A DNA stretch of 28,422 nucleotides from CAZOOM01 sp964460795 (GCA_964460795.1 CAYWRU010000042.1:1-28422); one strand, 5' to 3'. Counted from the stretch's first letter, positions 15,754 to 23,337 are shown. Notes: generated by a model from the sequence alone, not told the origin. Translations and numbers: made by a program.

Positions 15754-16098
15754 ATGAAGCTTGCAAAGAAAAAATGCATTCCGTGCGAAGGCGGGGCCAA
15801 GCCGCTTTCAAAACGCAAGATTGCTCAGTTTCTCAAGATTCTTCCCGAATGGATTTTGAGATCTCGGGGGAAGTGGATCCGTAGAAAATACCGGATGAAA
15901 AATTTTGCCTCGGCCATTGAAATCATCCAAAAAATAGCCTGCGCTGCTGAACTGGCCGGACATCATCCGGATCTTCATCTGACTCGCTACCGAGAATTGG
16001 TTGTGGATCTTTCGACTCATGCGGTGGGAGGGCTCACCGAAAATGATTTTATCCTGGCAGCTCAGATTGAGAGTATGGATAAGAAGCTCATGCTATGA
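15754..16098 (+). CDS. pterin-4a-carbinolamine dehydratase
   Basis: Dehydrates 4a-hydroxytetrahydropterin; in bacteria without aromatic amino acid hydroxylase it may serve folate or molybdopterin repair. The 114-residue protein has the family's N-terminal CIPCEGG.KPLS, W...... (substrate pocket) and the active-site segment AELAGHHPDLHLTRYRELVVDLSTHAVGGLTENDF, whose E..xHHP, Y and H.VGGLT..D positions are intact. A good ribosome site GAGGAA (15741-15746) precedes ATG 15754. First of three genes joined by ATGA overlaps. The 228 nt before it hold only a small CCGGA/TCCGG inverted repeat and a TTGACT (15690) without a convincing -10. No phenylalanine hydroxylase is nearby. Confidence 0.9.
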   Translation: MKLAKKKCIPCEGGAKPLSKRKIAQFLKILPEWILRSRGKWIRRKYRMKNFASAIEIIQKIACAAELAGHHPDLHLTRYRELVVDLSTHAVGGLTENDFILAAQIESMDKKLML

Positions 16099-16958
16099 AT
16101 AAGGGAAGGCGGATGCTGTTTTATAGAAAACAAATAGTTATTATCATCGCGGGCATCTTCTTCGCGGTGGATCTTTTTGCTGCGGAAGCTTTGGGAAAGG
16201 GACAGGCCCTTCAGGGGCCTGCCCCTGATACATCCGTTTCATCCCAGGCGGAACTTTATTTCCAGGAGGCCAGCCGTGCCATTCAGGAAAATCGGCTGGA
16301 TGAAGCCGAGACGCTTTTAAAGGAGGCTGCGCGGCTCAATCCTTCGCACTATCAGTATCACTTTGAGCTTTCCAATTTATATTTGGCGCGCTTTGACGGG
16401 ATTGAAAAACAATCCACCAATCCTTTGGCGCGGGAAACTTTTTACCGGGCCATGAATGAACTCGAGCGCGTTCAAATGCTGAAGCCGGATTTTGTGGCCG
16501 CCTATTTTAATCTTGGAATTTTAAAGAAAAAAGTTGGAGATTACGAAGAAGCTCGAGATGAGTTCCGTAAAGCCTTACAGCTCGCCCCTCAGGACCCCCG
16601 CATTCTTCTTCAGTTAGGGGAGACTTATGAGCGGCAGGGATTTTATGAAGATGCCCGCGATCTTTATAAGAAAGCGCTCCGGGATTATCCGGGAGACACC
16701 AAGATTCAAGACGCGCTTCGTCAAAGTTATGATAATGAAAAACAATATGAAGAGTCTCGGCGTCAGCGTGACCGCACCGATCAGCTTTCAAATCTTTCTC
16801 AGCCTATTACCGCACCGCTGCTTGGCGCTTCGTCACTCTATCAAAATTCACAAAACACTCAAAATCCCGGGAACTCGCAGAGCTCAGGTTCTCCGGGCCT
16901 GACTCAGCTTGGTTTGATGCTGGCGCAGGGGCTTTTCAGCCGCGGAAAAAGCGAATGA
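16095..16958 (+). CDS. secreted TPR-repeat protein
   Basis: A 287-residue protein with a signal peptide or N-terminal anchor (hydrophobic residues about 14-29, ending FAAEA). TPRs follow: AELYFQEASRAIQENRLDEAETLLKEAARLNP (about 54-84), LERVQMLKPDFVAAYFNLGILKKKVGDYEEARDEFRKALQLAP, and QDPRILLQLGETYERQGFYEDARDLYKKALRDYP. The tail after residue 230 is rich in S, N, Q and G. TPRs mediate protein-protein contacts, so a periplasmic scaffold is likely; the partner is unknown. Residues 35-44 (KGQALQGPAP) are encoded by a palindrome (16199-16225), just after the signal peptide. It overlaps the dehydratase stop and the HAD start by ATGA. Confidence 0.8.
   Translation: MNKGRRMLFYRKQIVIIIAGIFFAVDLFAAEALGKGQALQGPAPDTSVSSQAELYFQEASRAIQENRLDEAETLLKEAARLNPSHYQYHFELSNLYLARFDGIEKQSTNPLARETFYRAMNELERVQMLKPDFVAAYFNLGILKKKVGDYEEARDEFRKALQLAPQDPRILLQLGETYERQGFYEDARDLYKKALRDYPGDTKIQDALRQSYDNEKQYEESRRQRDRTDQLSNLSQPITAPLLGASSLYQNSQNTQNPGNSQSSGSPGLTQLGLMLAQGLFSRGKSE
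16199..16225. repeat. REP-like palindrome inside the TPR gene
   Basis: GGGACAGGCCC (16199-16209) and GGGCCTGCCCC (16215-16225) form an 11-bp stem with one mismatch. The left arm shares GGGACAGGC with the terminator-like palindrome at 21927-21963. Its 27 nt keep the reading frame. Confidence 0.6.
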
Positions 16959-17665
16959 TTGATTCCTACAAAGCGATTTTTTTTGATGCCGGCGGCACGC
17001 TCCTGCATCCCTATCCTTCCGTAGGAGAAATTTATGCAGAAGTCGCCGCCCGCTACGGAGTCAAGGCCTCTAGTCAGGAAATCGAAAAAAAATTTCGGGA
17101 GATCTGGATCCAGCGTGAGGGACTTGCCCAGCTGAGTGCCCATTCCAATGAAAAAATAGAAAAAGACTGGTGGCGTAATCTTGTGGCTGAGGTGTTTTCT
17201 TCTTATTCTCTGGGGGATCAATTTGAGAAATTCTTTGATGAACTCCACCGCCTTTTTGCTGAGCCGGAAGTGTGGCGGCTTTATCCCGGAGTTTTGGAGC
17301 TTTTAGCAGAATTAAAAAAACGGGGGAAGCATTTGGCGGTAATTTCCAATTGGGATTCGCGGCTGATCAAGCTCCTCGAAAGGCTTGGGATTGCAGGCTA
17401 TTTTGAATTTATTTTAGCCTCAGCTGTCTTTGGTTCCGCCAAACCGGGAGCGCGCATCTTTGAAGAGGCTTTGAAGCGGACCGGGGTTTCTCCTGAAGAA
17501 GCCCTTCATATAGGAGACAGTTTTGAGGATGATATCAAAGGCGCGGTGCAACTGGGGATTCATGCGGTTCTTATCGATCGTCACCAGCATTTTAAAAAAA
17601 ATCCCAAGGGGTCGATTCAACCCACGCGGGTCATTCGTCATCTGGATGAACTGCTGAAAACTTAA
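16955..17665 (+). CDS. HAD-superfamily (subfamily IA) hydrolase
   Basis: A 236-residue cytosolic phosphatase-like protein. Motif I is FFDAGGTLLHP: the nucleophile Asp is present, but the usual second Asp (DxD) is Gly, as in HDHD3-like HAD proteins. Motif II is VISNWDSR, motif III is the lysine in GSAKPGARIF, and motif IV is HIGDSFEDDIKGA with its acidic pair. A helical cap lies between about residues 20 and 110. The substrate is unknown. Replacement of the second Asp, normally the acid/base in phosphatases, may lower or alter activity. Last gene of the dehydratase-TPR-HAD operon. Confidence 0.85.
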   Translation: MIDSYKAIFFDAGGTLLHPYPSVGEIYAEVAARYGVKASSQEIEKKFREIWIQREGLAQLSAHSNEKIEKDWWRNLVAEVFSSYSLGDQFEKFFDELHRLFAEPEVWRLYPGVLELLAELKKRGKHLAVISNWDSRLIKLLERLGIAGYFEFILASAVFGSAKPGARIFEEALKRTGVSPEEALHIGDSFEDDIKGAVQLGIHAVLIDRHQHFKKNPKGSIQPTRVIRHLDELLKT

Positions 17666-17674
17666 ATGGGCAAA

Positions 17675-17754
17675 GTAGAGAGGAGAGGGTAGAGAGAAAA
17701 AAGTGGGTTAAAACTAAGTGCTTTTTTCAGTTCTCGCGACTCTCTTCTCTCTAC
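17675..17754. repeat. purine/pyrimidine inverted repeat
   Basis: GTAGAGAGGAGAG (17675-17687) pairs with CTCTTCTCTCTAC (17742-17754) at 12 of 13 positions. Inside it GAAAAAAG (17696-17703) pairs with CTTTTTTC (17721-17728). It may end the upstream operon and looks like another dispersed palindromic family. Just downstream lies the fabI promoter. Confidence 0.6.
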
Positions 17755-17769
17755 TCGCTACTATCAAGA

Positions 17770-17798
17770 TTGACAGCGTCCGCGAGTTCAGTTATCTT
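17770..17798 (+). promoter_or_regulatory. fabI sigma-70 promoter
   Basis: Perfect -35 TTGACA (17770-17775), 17-nt spacer, -10 TATCTT (17793-17798). Predicted start near 17805 gives a leader of about 30 nt containing GAGGAG (17823-17828), 6 nt before ATG 17835. This is the best conventional promoter plus ribosome site in the window. Confidence 0.8.
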
Positions 17799-17834
17799 GC
17801 TTTCCGTTCGTCATCAATCAGTGAGGAGATTTGG

Positions 17835-18629
17835 ATGGAACCGACTGTATTTAAATCTGATTTTCTTAAAGGGAAAAAAGGCCTGATCTTTGGCGTAGCC
17901 AATAAGCGCAGTATTGCGTGGGGCATTGCCGAGGCGCTTGCCAATCACGGAGCCGAACTTGCCTTTACCTACCAGGGAGATCGACTCAAGGAAACGGTGG
18001 AGGAGCTGGTTGCAACCCTGCCGACACGCTCACCGCTTTATCCCTGTGATGTGACCCGCGATGAGGATATCTGCTCCGTATTCGATCAGGTTGGCAAGGA
18101 TTTTGGTTCACTGCAATTTTTAGTCCATGCCGTGGCATTTGCCAAAAAGGAAGAGCTCGCCGGCCGGACTTTGGAAACCTCCCGCGAAGGATTTCATTTA
18201 GCTCTTGATGTCAGCACCTATTCATTGATCACCATGACCAAAGCTGCGGAACCTCTTCTTGAAAAAGAGGGAGGAAGTATTGTGGCACTTTCTTATTTGG
18301 GGGCAGACCGCGTCATCCCCAATTACAATGTGATGGGAGTGGCCAAAGCAGGACTTGAATCTGCGATCCGATATCTCGCAGCTGATGTGGGAAAGAAAAA
18401 TATCCGCGTGAACGGAATTTCCGCAGGGCCGGTCAATACCTTAGCGGCGCGCGGCATTTCTGGATTTACGACCATGCTGGAAAATCACCGTAACCGCGCT
18501 CCTTTGGGACGCAATGTGGAAGTAGAAGAAGTGGCCAATGCAGCATTCTTTCTTTTAAGTCCGCTCGGGAGCGGCATCACGGGCGAAACGATTTACGTGG
18601 ATTGCGGTTACCGCGTCATGGGCGTGTAA
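17835..18629 (+). CDS. fabI: enoyl-[acyl-carrier-protein] reductase (NADH)
   Basis: FabI performs the last reduction of each fatty acid elongation cycle. The 264-residue length is standard. FabI-type NAD-binding motif: GLIFGVANKRSIAWGIAEAL. The catalytic Tyr and Lys are in YNVMGVAKAGLE with the Y-x6-K spacing that distinguishes FabI from FabL/FabG-like reductases. Other motifs: HAVAFA, LSYLGADRVIPNY, VRVNGISAGP-like VNGISAGPVNTLAARG, and GETIYVDCGY. ATG 17835 is set by promoter and ribosome site; an upstream in-frame extension would run back through both. Transcribed alone, as judged by repeats on both sides. The Y-x6-K enzyme class is the one inhibited by triclosan, but sensitivity cannot be judged here. 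Confidence 0.95.
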   Translation: MEPTVFKSDFLKGKKGLIFGVANKRSIAWGIAEALANHGAELAFTYQGDRLKETVEELVATLPTRSPLYPCDVTRDEDICSVFDQVGKDFGSLQFLVHAVAFAKKEELAGRTLETSREGFHLALDVSTYSLITMTKAAEPLLEKEGGSIVALSYLGADRVIPNYNVMGVAKAGLESAIRYLAADVGKKNIRVNGISAGPVNTLAARGISGFTTMLENHRNRAPLGRNVEVEEVANAAFFLLSPLGSGITGETIYVDCGYRVMGV

Positions 18630-18630
18630 C

Positions 18631-18755
18631 AACAAATCTGAATTTCAAAATCCGAAATTCGAAACAATCTCAAAATTCGAATATCAAATGTTTCAAACAT
18701 TCGGATTTAAATATTTGAATTTGTTTCGGATTTCGTGCTTAGGATTTCGAATTTA
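18631..18755. repeat. dispersed palindromic repeat (GGATTT-GTGCTT family)
   Basis: Intergenic element made of repeated ATCCGAAATTCGAAA-like blocks on the left and TTTCGGATTTCGTGCTTAGG-like blocks on the right, with an inner AATAT.AAATGTTT/AAACATT..ATATT hairpin. It shares the 20-nt patterned core with the copy inside the TadG-like gene. A GTG within the core (18735) opens the downstream frame but is not a believable start. Confidence 0.75.
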
Positions 18756-18764
18756 GAAATTATC

Positions 18765-19379
18765 ATGTCATCCAAAAATATCATTGTCCTCGATCTCGAG
18801 ACTCAGAAATCCTTCAAAGAAGTGGGCGGTAAGGCCCGGCTTGAAAAGCTGCGCATTTCCGTGGCTTGCATCTACGATTATCAGACCGGTGAATATATTT
18901 CCTATGAGGAAAAAGATCTGATGCGTTTGGATAAAAGAATCCAGGCGGTTGATCTTATTGTCGGATTCAATGTGCGGCGTTTTGACTTGCCGGTTCTGGC
19001 TCCTTATCTTTTTGGTCCCATTGATTCTCTTCCGGTTTTGGATCTGATGGAAGCAGGTGAAGCGGCGCGCGGACACCGGGTGAGTTTAGACAGCATTGCA
19101 GGGCCTACGCTCAATCAAAGAAAATCCGGATCCGGAGTGGACGCCATTACCCTTTTTCAAGAGGGGAAAATGGAGGCGCTGACCCGGTACTGTTTTGATG
19201 ATGTTCGGCTGACGCGCGAGATTTATGAAGTGGGATGTAAGACCGGAAAAGTACTTTTTACTTCGACCTGGGATTACAAGACCTATGAAGTGCCGGTGAA
19301 CTGGAAGCGCGAGACGGAAGAAATTTTAGAAAAGCGCGCGGCCAGCGCCAGCCCCAAGTTTCCCACCAGCCTTTTTTAA
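18765..19379 (+). CDS. RNase H-like 3'-5' exonuclease (DEDD family)
   Basis: A 204-residue exonuclease-fold protein. ExoI motif: IIVLDLETQKSF (D-x-E). ExoII: VGFNVRRFDLPVL (N-x-x-x-FD). ExoIII region: ALTRYCFDDVRLTREIY with the last acidic residue. This is the pattern of the YprB/RNase H-like group of DnaQ-fold proteins, often annotated as helicase-associated exonucleases. Substrate (DNA or RNA) is not decided. ATG 18765 follows the repeat; no good Shine-Dalgarno is seen. The C-terminal 25 residues (RAASASPKFPTSLF) look like a disordered tail with a PTSLF end that could be a short binding motif; that is speculation. Confidence 0.75.
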   Translation: MSSKNIIVLDLETQKSFKEVGGKARLEKLRISVACIYDYQTGEYISYEEKDLMRLDKRIQAVDLIVGFNVRRFDLPVLAPYLFGPIDSLPVLDLMEAGEAARGHRVSLDSIAGPTLNQRKSGSGVDAITLFQEGKMEALTRYCFDDVRLTREIYEVGCKTGKVLFTSTWDYKTYEVPVNWKRETEEILEKRAASASPKFPTSLF

Positions 19380-19387
19380 AACCCAAA

Positions 19388-19571
19388 GGTGCCAAGAAGT
19401 GGTTTCATAAGTCGTCATATGTTGTTTGGCTGTTTCATTTGTTTTTGCTGTCATCCCGGGCTTGACCCGGGATCCAGAATACAAATCAAAGGCATGGATG
19501 CCGGATCGAGTCCGGCATGACAATCCAGACAACGAGTTACAAATACTTATGAAACCACTTCCAAGCGCCTG
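19388..19571. repeat. nested palindromic element with terminal inverted repeats
   Basis: GAAGTGGTTTCATAAGT (19396-19412) is exactly complementary to ACTTATGAAACCACTTC (19545-19561), and weaker pairing extends outward. Inside lies a GTCAT...ATGAC unit with CCCGGG-cttga-CCCGGG and GCCGGA-tcgag-TCCGGC hairpins, closely related to 22981-23048. It fills the entire space between the exonuclease and cysteine desulfurase genes. This is the layout of a MITE; no transposase is present. Confidence 0.75.
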
Positions 19572-19581
19572 AGAAAGTAAA

Positions 19582-20763
19582 ATGTCCATCTATCTGGATG
19601 CTCACGCTACAACTCCCATGGATCCGCGGGTTCTCAAAGTCTGGAAAGATACGGCTGCGCGAGAGATCGGGAATCCTTCAAGCCTTGATCATGATTGGGG
19701 CCGCCGTGCCGATCATGTCATCCGAGCGGCGCGGACAAAAGTTGCGGAGCTCCTTAGCGCAAAGCCCGAAGAAATTATTTTTACGAGCGGCGCTACGGAG
19801 TCCAATAATCTTGCGATCCAGGGGATCTTCCGGCTTTACCGCGACCGCGGACTTCATCTCATCACTCAGGTGACGGAACATAAATCCGTGCTTGCTTGTT
19901 TCCAGGAATTAGAAAAACAGGGGGCCCGGGTAACGTATCTTAAAGTCAATAAAGAAGGGCAAGTTTCCATCCAGGAGCTTCAAAAAGCCATTCAGCCCGA
20001 GACGATTCTAGTCTCCCTTATGATGGCGAATAATGAAATCGGAACGTTACAGCCGATTCGCAAAGCAGGGCAGCTCTTGAAGCAACGCGGAATTTTTTTT
20101 CATACGGATGCAGCACAAGCCGCCGGAAAACTTTTAATCAATGTTCAGAGGCTAGGGGTGGATCTCTTGTCCCTTTCAGGACACAAAATGTATGGGCCCA
20201 AAGGAATCGGCGTGCTTTATGTTCGTAAAGAAAATCCAAGGGTTCGGATCGCCCCGCTTTTTTACGGCGGAGGACAGGAGCGCGGACTTCGTCCCGGGAC
20301 TTTGAATGTCCCGGCCATTGCGGCGCTAGGTAAGGCGTGTGAAATTGCAAAGAAAGAAATGAAGCCCGATGAAAAGAGAATCGGAAAATTAAGGGACCGC
20401 CTCTACTGCACTTTGATTCGACAGCTAGACGGGGTTTTCCTGAACGGGCATCCCGTGGAACGTCTTTATAATAATTTAAACCTCAGTTTTTCAGGTGTCC
20501 CGAGTGCGGAGATGCTTCGTGCGCTTGATGGGAAACTCGCACTTTCTACGGGATCTGCATGCGCGTCCCAAAATACGGAACCTTCTTACGTCCTCACGGC
20601 TTTGGGGCAGCCGGCGGAGAGAATTCACTCTTCGCTTCGGATAGGGCTGACCCGCTTTACCACTCAGCGTGAAGTGGATCAGGCTGCAAAAATCTTGGTC
20701 CAAACCGTCAAAACTTGCCGCCAAAAGAACCCTGGATTTTTTAAAAAAGCACCCCCCGCTTAA
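19582..20763 (+). CDS. cysteine desulfurase (IscS/NifS type)
   Basis: PLP enzyme that takes sulfur from cysteine for Fe-S clusters and tRNA thiolation. The 393-residue protein begins IYLDAHATTPMDP and shows TSGATESNNLAIQG, the histidine in TEHKSVL, HTDAAQAAGK, the PLP-lysine in LLSLSGHKMYGPKGIG, and the catalytic cysteine loop ALSTGSACAS. SSLRIGLTRFTTQREVD ends the fold. These mark group I (IscS/NifS) rather than SufS. No iscU, iscR or thiI lies beside it, so its partner is elsewhere. The start ATG 19582 has only a weak GAGAAAG ribosome site; it begins 11 nt after a palindromic element. Confidence 0.92.
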   Translation: MSIYLDAHATTPMDPRVLKVWKDTAAREIGNPSSLDHDWGRRADHVIRAARTKVAELLSAKPEEIIFTSGATESNNLAIQGIFRLYRDRGLHLITQVTEHKSVLACFQELEKQGARVTYLKVNKEGQVSIQELQKAIQPETILVSLMMANNEIGTLQPIRKAGQLLKQRGIFFHTDAAQAAGKLLINVQRLGVDLLSLSGHKMYGPKGIGVLYVRKENPRVRIAPLFYGGGQERGLRPGTLNVPAIAALGKACEIAKKEMKPDEKRIGKLRDRLYCTLIRQLDGVFLNGHPVERLYNNLNLSFSGVPSAEMLRALDGKLALSTGSACASQNTEPSYVLTALGQPAERIHSSLRIGLTRFTTQREVDQAAKILVQTVKTCRQKNPGFFKKAPPA

Positions 20764-20794
20764 GGTCCTGTAGCGGCCTTCAGGTTAAAAAAGT

Positions 20795-20824
20795 TTGACG
20801 CAGGGCCCCTCATCATAAGACAAT
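20795..20824 (+). promoter_or_regulatory. lptF/G promoter, near-leaderless
   Basis: -35 TTGACG (20795-20800), 18-nt spacer, -10 GACAAT (20819-20824, 4 of 6). ATG 20834 lies 9 nt after the -10, leaving at most a few nucleotides of leader and no Shine-Dalgarno. Confidence 0.45.
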
Positions 20825-20833
20825 ACCCCTTCT

Positions 20834-21919
20834 ATGAAAATTCTGCAGCGATATGTCCTGAAAGAGATGGGCATTCCTTTTCTACTCAGCCTCCTGACCC
20901 TAAACTTTATTTTTATGGGAGGATATTTGGTAAAGGTCTCTCAATTTATTATTGGCCAAGGTGTTCCGCTTACGGATACGTTATTTATTCTAATCCTAGC
21001 TCTGCCAGAGATGATTAGTTTTACGATTCCCATCAGCCTTTTGACAGCCGTGCTGCTTGTGATTGGAAGTCTTTCACAGAATAATGAGATCAGGGCTATG
21101 CGCGCATCAGGCATTAATCCTCTGTGGGTAATGAAGCCGGCATTTCTCTTGGGGCTTGGACTAACCTGCCTCATGTTTGTCTTTAATGATCAAATTACCT
21201 CCAATTCAGGTTTCCTGCTTCGCCGCGAGACGAAACGGATCGCTTTAAAAAATCCCATGGCGCTGATTGAGCCCGGCCGATTTGTAGCGATTTCGGATTC
21301 CATTATTTTTTATGCGAAAAAAGTCATAAAAAAACATGAACTTGAAGATATCGTGGCCTACGAGACTGAGGGAACGAATATGCCGGTTCGGACTATCATC
21401 GCCGAACGCGGAGAGATCTCTACGGTTTCAGGTGGAAGCGAGGTTCAGATTCGGCTTTACGATGGCAGTATTTCCGATGCAGATGGGAAAAGTGTCCAGG
21501 CTATTCAGTTTCAAACCTATGAATTTCCAACCTTAGGGCAACAGGACATCCGGCAGATGAAGAAAAAGACACGAGAACTTACCTTAGCAGAACTTTTGGT
21601 TAAGGTGAGCCATGCAGATGTTTCGAAAGAGGACCAGCGGGAAATTTGGAGTGCTTTCCATCAGCGGATCGCCTTTTCATTCGGGTGTTTCCTTTTTGTA
21701 TTGATCGGAGTCCCCATTGCCATGATGGTGAACCGGGGAGAGATTGTTACTAGCTTTGGCATTGCCATGGCGAGCGCTAGTTTGTACTACATCCTTTTTT
21801 CCGGAGCCAAGACACTTGCTTATGAAGGCGTGATTCCTGCGGTGATTGCTTTCTGGGCGCCCAACCTATTGATCCTTGGCGCAGGGCTTTTCCTCAACCG
21901 TAAATCATTCCACTTGTAA
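20834..21919 (+). CDS. LptF/LptG-family lipopolysaccharide export permease
   Basis: Inner-membrane permease of the LptB2FGC transporter that extracts LPS and feeds it to the periplasmic bridge. The 361-residue length fits. It starts MKILQRYVLKEMGIPFLLSL as in the YjgP/YjgQ family. Three N-terminal membrane helices are followed by the coupling-helix region NNEIRAMRASGINP, which contacts the LptB ATPase. A periplasmic beta-jellyroll domain spans about residues 125-265. Three C-terminal helices begin with FHQRIAFSFGCFLFVLIGVPIAMM. The RAMRASG segment is diagnostic. Sequence alone does not separate LptF from LptG, and the second subunit is not adjacent, unlike the usual lptFG pair. It implies an LPS-bearing outer membrane. 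Confidence 0.88.
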   Translation: MKILQRYVLKEMGIPFLLSLLTLNFIFMGGYLVKVSQFIIGQGVPLTDTLFILILALPEMISFTIPISLLTAVLLVIGSLSQNNEIRAMRASGINPLWVMKPAFLLGLGLTCLMFVFNDQITSNSGFLLRRETKRIALKNPMALIEPGRFVAISDSIIFYAKKVIKKHELEDIVAYETEGTNMPVRTIIAERGEISTVSGGSEVQIRLYDGSISDADGKSVQAIQFQTYEFPTLGQQDIRQMKKKTRELTLAELLVKVSHADVSKEDQREIWSAFHQRIAFSFGCFLFVLIGVPIAMMVNRGEIVTSFGIAMASASLYYILFSGAKTLAYEGVIPAVIAFWAPNLLILGAGLFLNRKSFHL

Positions 21920-21926
21920 AATAAAA

Positions 21927-21963
21927 GGGGACAGGCTACTTTAGATAAAAGTAGCCTGTCCCC
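21927..21963. terminator. bidirectional terminator-like perfect palindrome
   Basis: GGGGACAGGCTACTTT (21927-21942), loop of 5 nt, and the exact complement (21948-21963): a 16-bp perfect stem. It separates convergent genes, lying directly against the stop of the minus-strand HAD gene, and is flanked by AAAATAAAA on the left. The GGGGACAGGC start suggests a REP-type element recruited as a terminator; a related palindrome lies at 16199-16225. Confidence 0.7.
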
Positions 21964-22968
21964 TTAAGCTTTTGCGAGAACGAGCGGAAGCAGATCAGAA
22001 GGTTTTTCCAGCAGAAAATCCACATGAAGTTTTTCCATGGCAGTGCGTGTCTCTTTTTCGCTTGAAGACAGACGCGGAAATCCAACCGAATGAACTTCGC
22101 ATTTTGATTTGGAGCGATTGGCGGTCAGGACATCATCCGGAAGATCTCCGATATAAAGCACGGGCTTGGATGTACCGAGTTTTCGGACGGTTTCAATGAG
22201 AGAATAAGGATGAGGTTTTCTGAGGGACTGCCGGGCTTTGACTTCCGCATCACGCACTTCATTCATGGTGGTGATGGCATCAAAATAATGCATGACTCCA
22301 AAACGGCGCAAGGCATAGACCGCTTCAAAGCGGGAGCGGCCGGTGGTAATACCCAGCTTGATTCCTAAATCTTTAAGACGTTTTAGGGTGGAATCCCGGA
22401 AGATCAGTTTTTCTTTTCGGATAAGGCCGCTTTTTTGCCAGTAAAGCGAAGTGCGGCCTTCCACTTTTTCAAACAGATCCCGGCCTAGATAAACTTCCTG
22501 AAAAATTCTGGAAATTCTTTCAATCGTGACATAGGGATGCGTTCCCAGTTTTTTGACAATGCCGGAAACTCCCAGCGGCCGGGTACGAAAAGATTTTGCA
22601 AAGGCACGAATATCAATGGCCTTGGCGAGATCCGTAAGCGTATGGCCTTTGACTGGAAGTGTTAGAAGATAAATCAGAAGGCCATAGCAGCAATCCCAGT
22701 CATCATTAAATCCACCGAGGAGTTTAAACTCAGCCACATCTTTGATGCTGAGGACATGATGTTTAGCCGATTGTCTTGGACTTTGGAAAAAGGGGACTTG
22801 GCCTTCTGTGAGAAAAAGATCAACAGTCCAGCGGATGGTATCGAGATAGGATTTTCTCGTATCCACGAGCACATTGTCGATATCAAAAACCACGCCGCCA
22901 AAAAGGAGATCACGGGAAGTATTGGACGATACCTTCTTTTTGAGCGGGGAGCGCAGGGATGACGTCAT
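21964..22968 (-). CDS. HAD-superfamily hydrolase (TIGR01548-like)
   Basis: A 334-residue HAD protein. Motif I FDIDNVLVDTRKSY has both aspartates; LLGGFNDDWDCCYGLL resembles the K.GGFN.DW segment of the IA-type hypothetical subfamily TIGR01548. ITTGRSR is motif II, RKPHPY supplies the motif III lysine and YIGDLPDDVLTA is motif IV. A large helical insertion (about residues 50-190) would be the cap. Phosphatase activity is likely; the substrate is unknown. ATG 22968 is chosen because an upstream in-frame extension to 23022 would be encoded by the repeat at 22981-23048; the ribosome site (AAGAG) is weak. The C-terminal ~50 residues continue past the HAD core. Confidence 0.82.
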   Translation of the reverse strand: MTSSLRSPLKKKVSSNTSRDLLFGGVVFDIDNVLVDTRKSYLDTIRWTVDLFLTEGQVPFFQSPRQSAKHHVLSIKDVAEFKLLGGFNDDWDCCYGLLIYLLTLPVKGHTLTDLAKAIDIRAFAKSFRTRPLGVSGIVKKLGTHPYVTIERISRIFQEVYLGRDLFEKVEGRTSLYWQKSGLIRKEKLIFRDSTLKRLKDLGIKLGITTGRSRFEAVYALRRFGVMHYFDAITTMNEVRDAEVKARQSLRKPHPYSLIETVRKLGTSKPVLYIGDLPDDVLTANRSKSKCEVHSVGFPRLSSSEKETRTAMEKLHVDFLLEKPSDLLPLVLAKA

Positions 22969-22980
22969 AATCTCTTTTCT

Positions 22981-23048
22981 GTCATTCCGGCCTCCGAGCC
23001 GGAATCTAGTTTTTAAATGCATGGATGCCGGATCAAGTCCGGCATGAC
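22981..23048. repeat. GTCAT...ATGAC palindromic repeat
   Basis: GTCATTCCGG...CCGGAAT hairpin followed by GCATGGATGCCGGATCAAG and TCCGGCATGAC. It shares the ATGGATGCCGGATC.AGTCCGGCATGAC block with the copy inside 19388-19571 but lacks the outer inverted repeats. Confidence 0.75.
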
Positions 23049-23096
23049 ATCCATGGTTAACTATCTGAAGCGGGATATCCCTTCGGAGGATCTGAT

Positions 23097-23125
23097 TTCA
23101 CATTCGGATCAGAACCTAGTATAAT
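23097..23125 (+). promoter_or_regulatory. ilvD promoter
   Basis: -35 TTCACA (23097-23102, 5 of 6), 17-nt spacer, consensus -10 TATAAT (23120-23125). Direct repeats GGATCTGA (23088-23095) and GGATCAGA (23106-23113) overlap the -35 and spacer and could be an operator. The predicted start near 23132 leaves a leader of about 200 nt before ilvD. Confidence 0.6.
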
Positions 23126-23131
23126 TCCAAA

Positions 23132-23337
23132 ACTTTCAAACGCCAAGATCTAATCCCTTAATCCGCCTACGCAAACCTTTAGTCATGGGTGCGATAAAAG
23201 TGTTAAAGGATGATTGCTTCGGCGAGATGTTCGCCGTGTGTGGTGCGTAGGACGGACCTCGCCGGAGCTCGAAGAGCGGAGGCGGGTATTAACAGAGGAC
23301 CGCGACTATGAAGTCGCGGGGCTCCATCGGAGATATT
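23132..23337 (+). promoter_or_regulatory. long structured 5' leader of ilvD
   Basis: The leader folds heavily: CCTACGCA (23166-23173) with TGCGTAGG (23244-23251); GGCGA (23221-23225) with TCGCC (23231-23235) or, alternatively, GGCGAG with CTCGCC (23258-23263); GCTC-gaa-GAGC (23267-23277); and a perfect CCGCGACT-atga-AGTCGCGG hairpin (23300-23319) that ends 9 nt before the ribosome site. The competing pairings could be regulatory, or the stretch may be one or more degenerate palindromic repeats. No known riboswitch core is recognised. Confidence 0.35.

Noticed and set aside
22969..23022. N-terminal extension of the minus-strand HAD protein
   Set aside because: Its 18 residues are encoded by the palindromic repeat 22981-23048 and by the ribosome-binding region before ATG 22968.
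23210..23311. 33-codon upstream frame as an ilvD attenuator leader peptide
   Set aside because: It has no run of Ile, Val or Leu codons, and its stop merely overlaps the hairpin loop ATG; more likely chance in a repeat.
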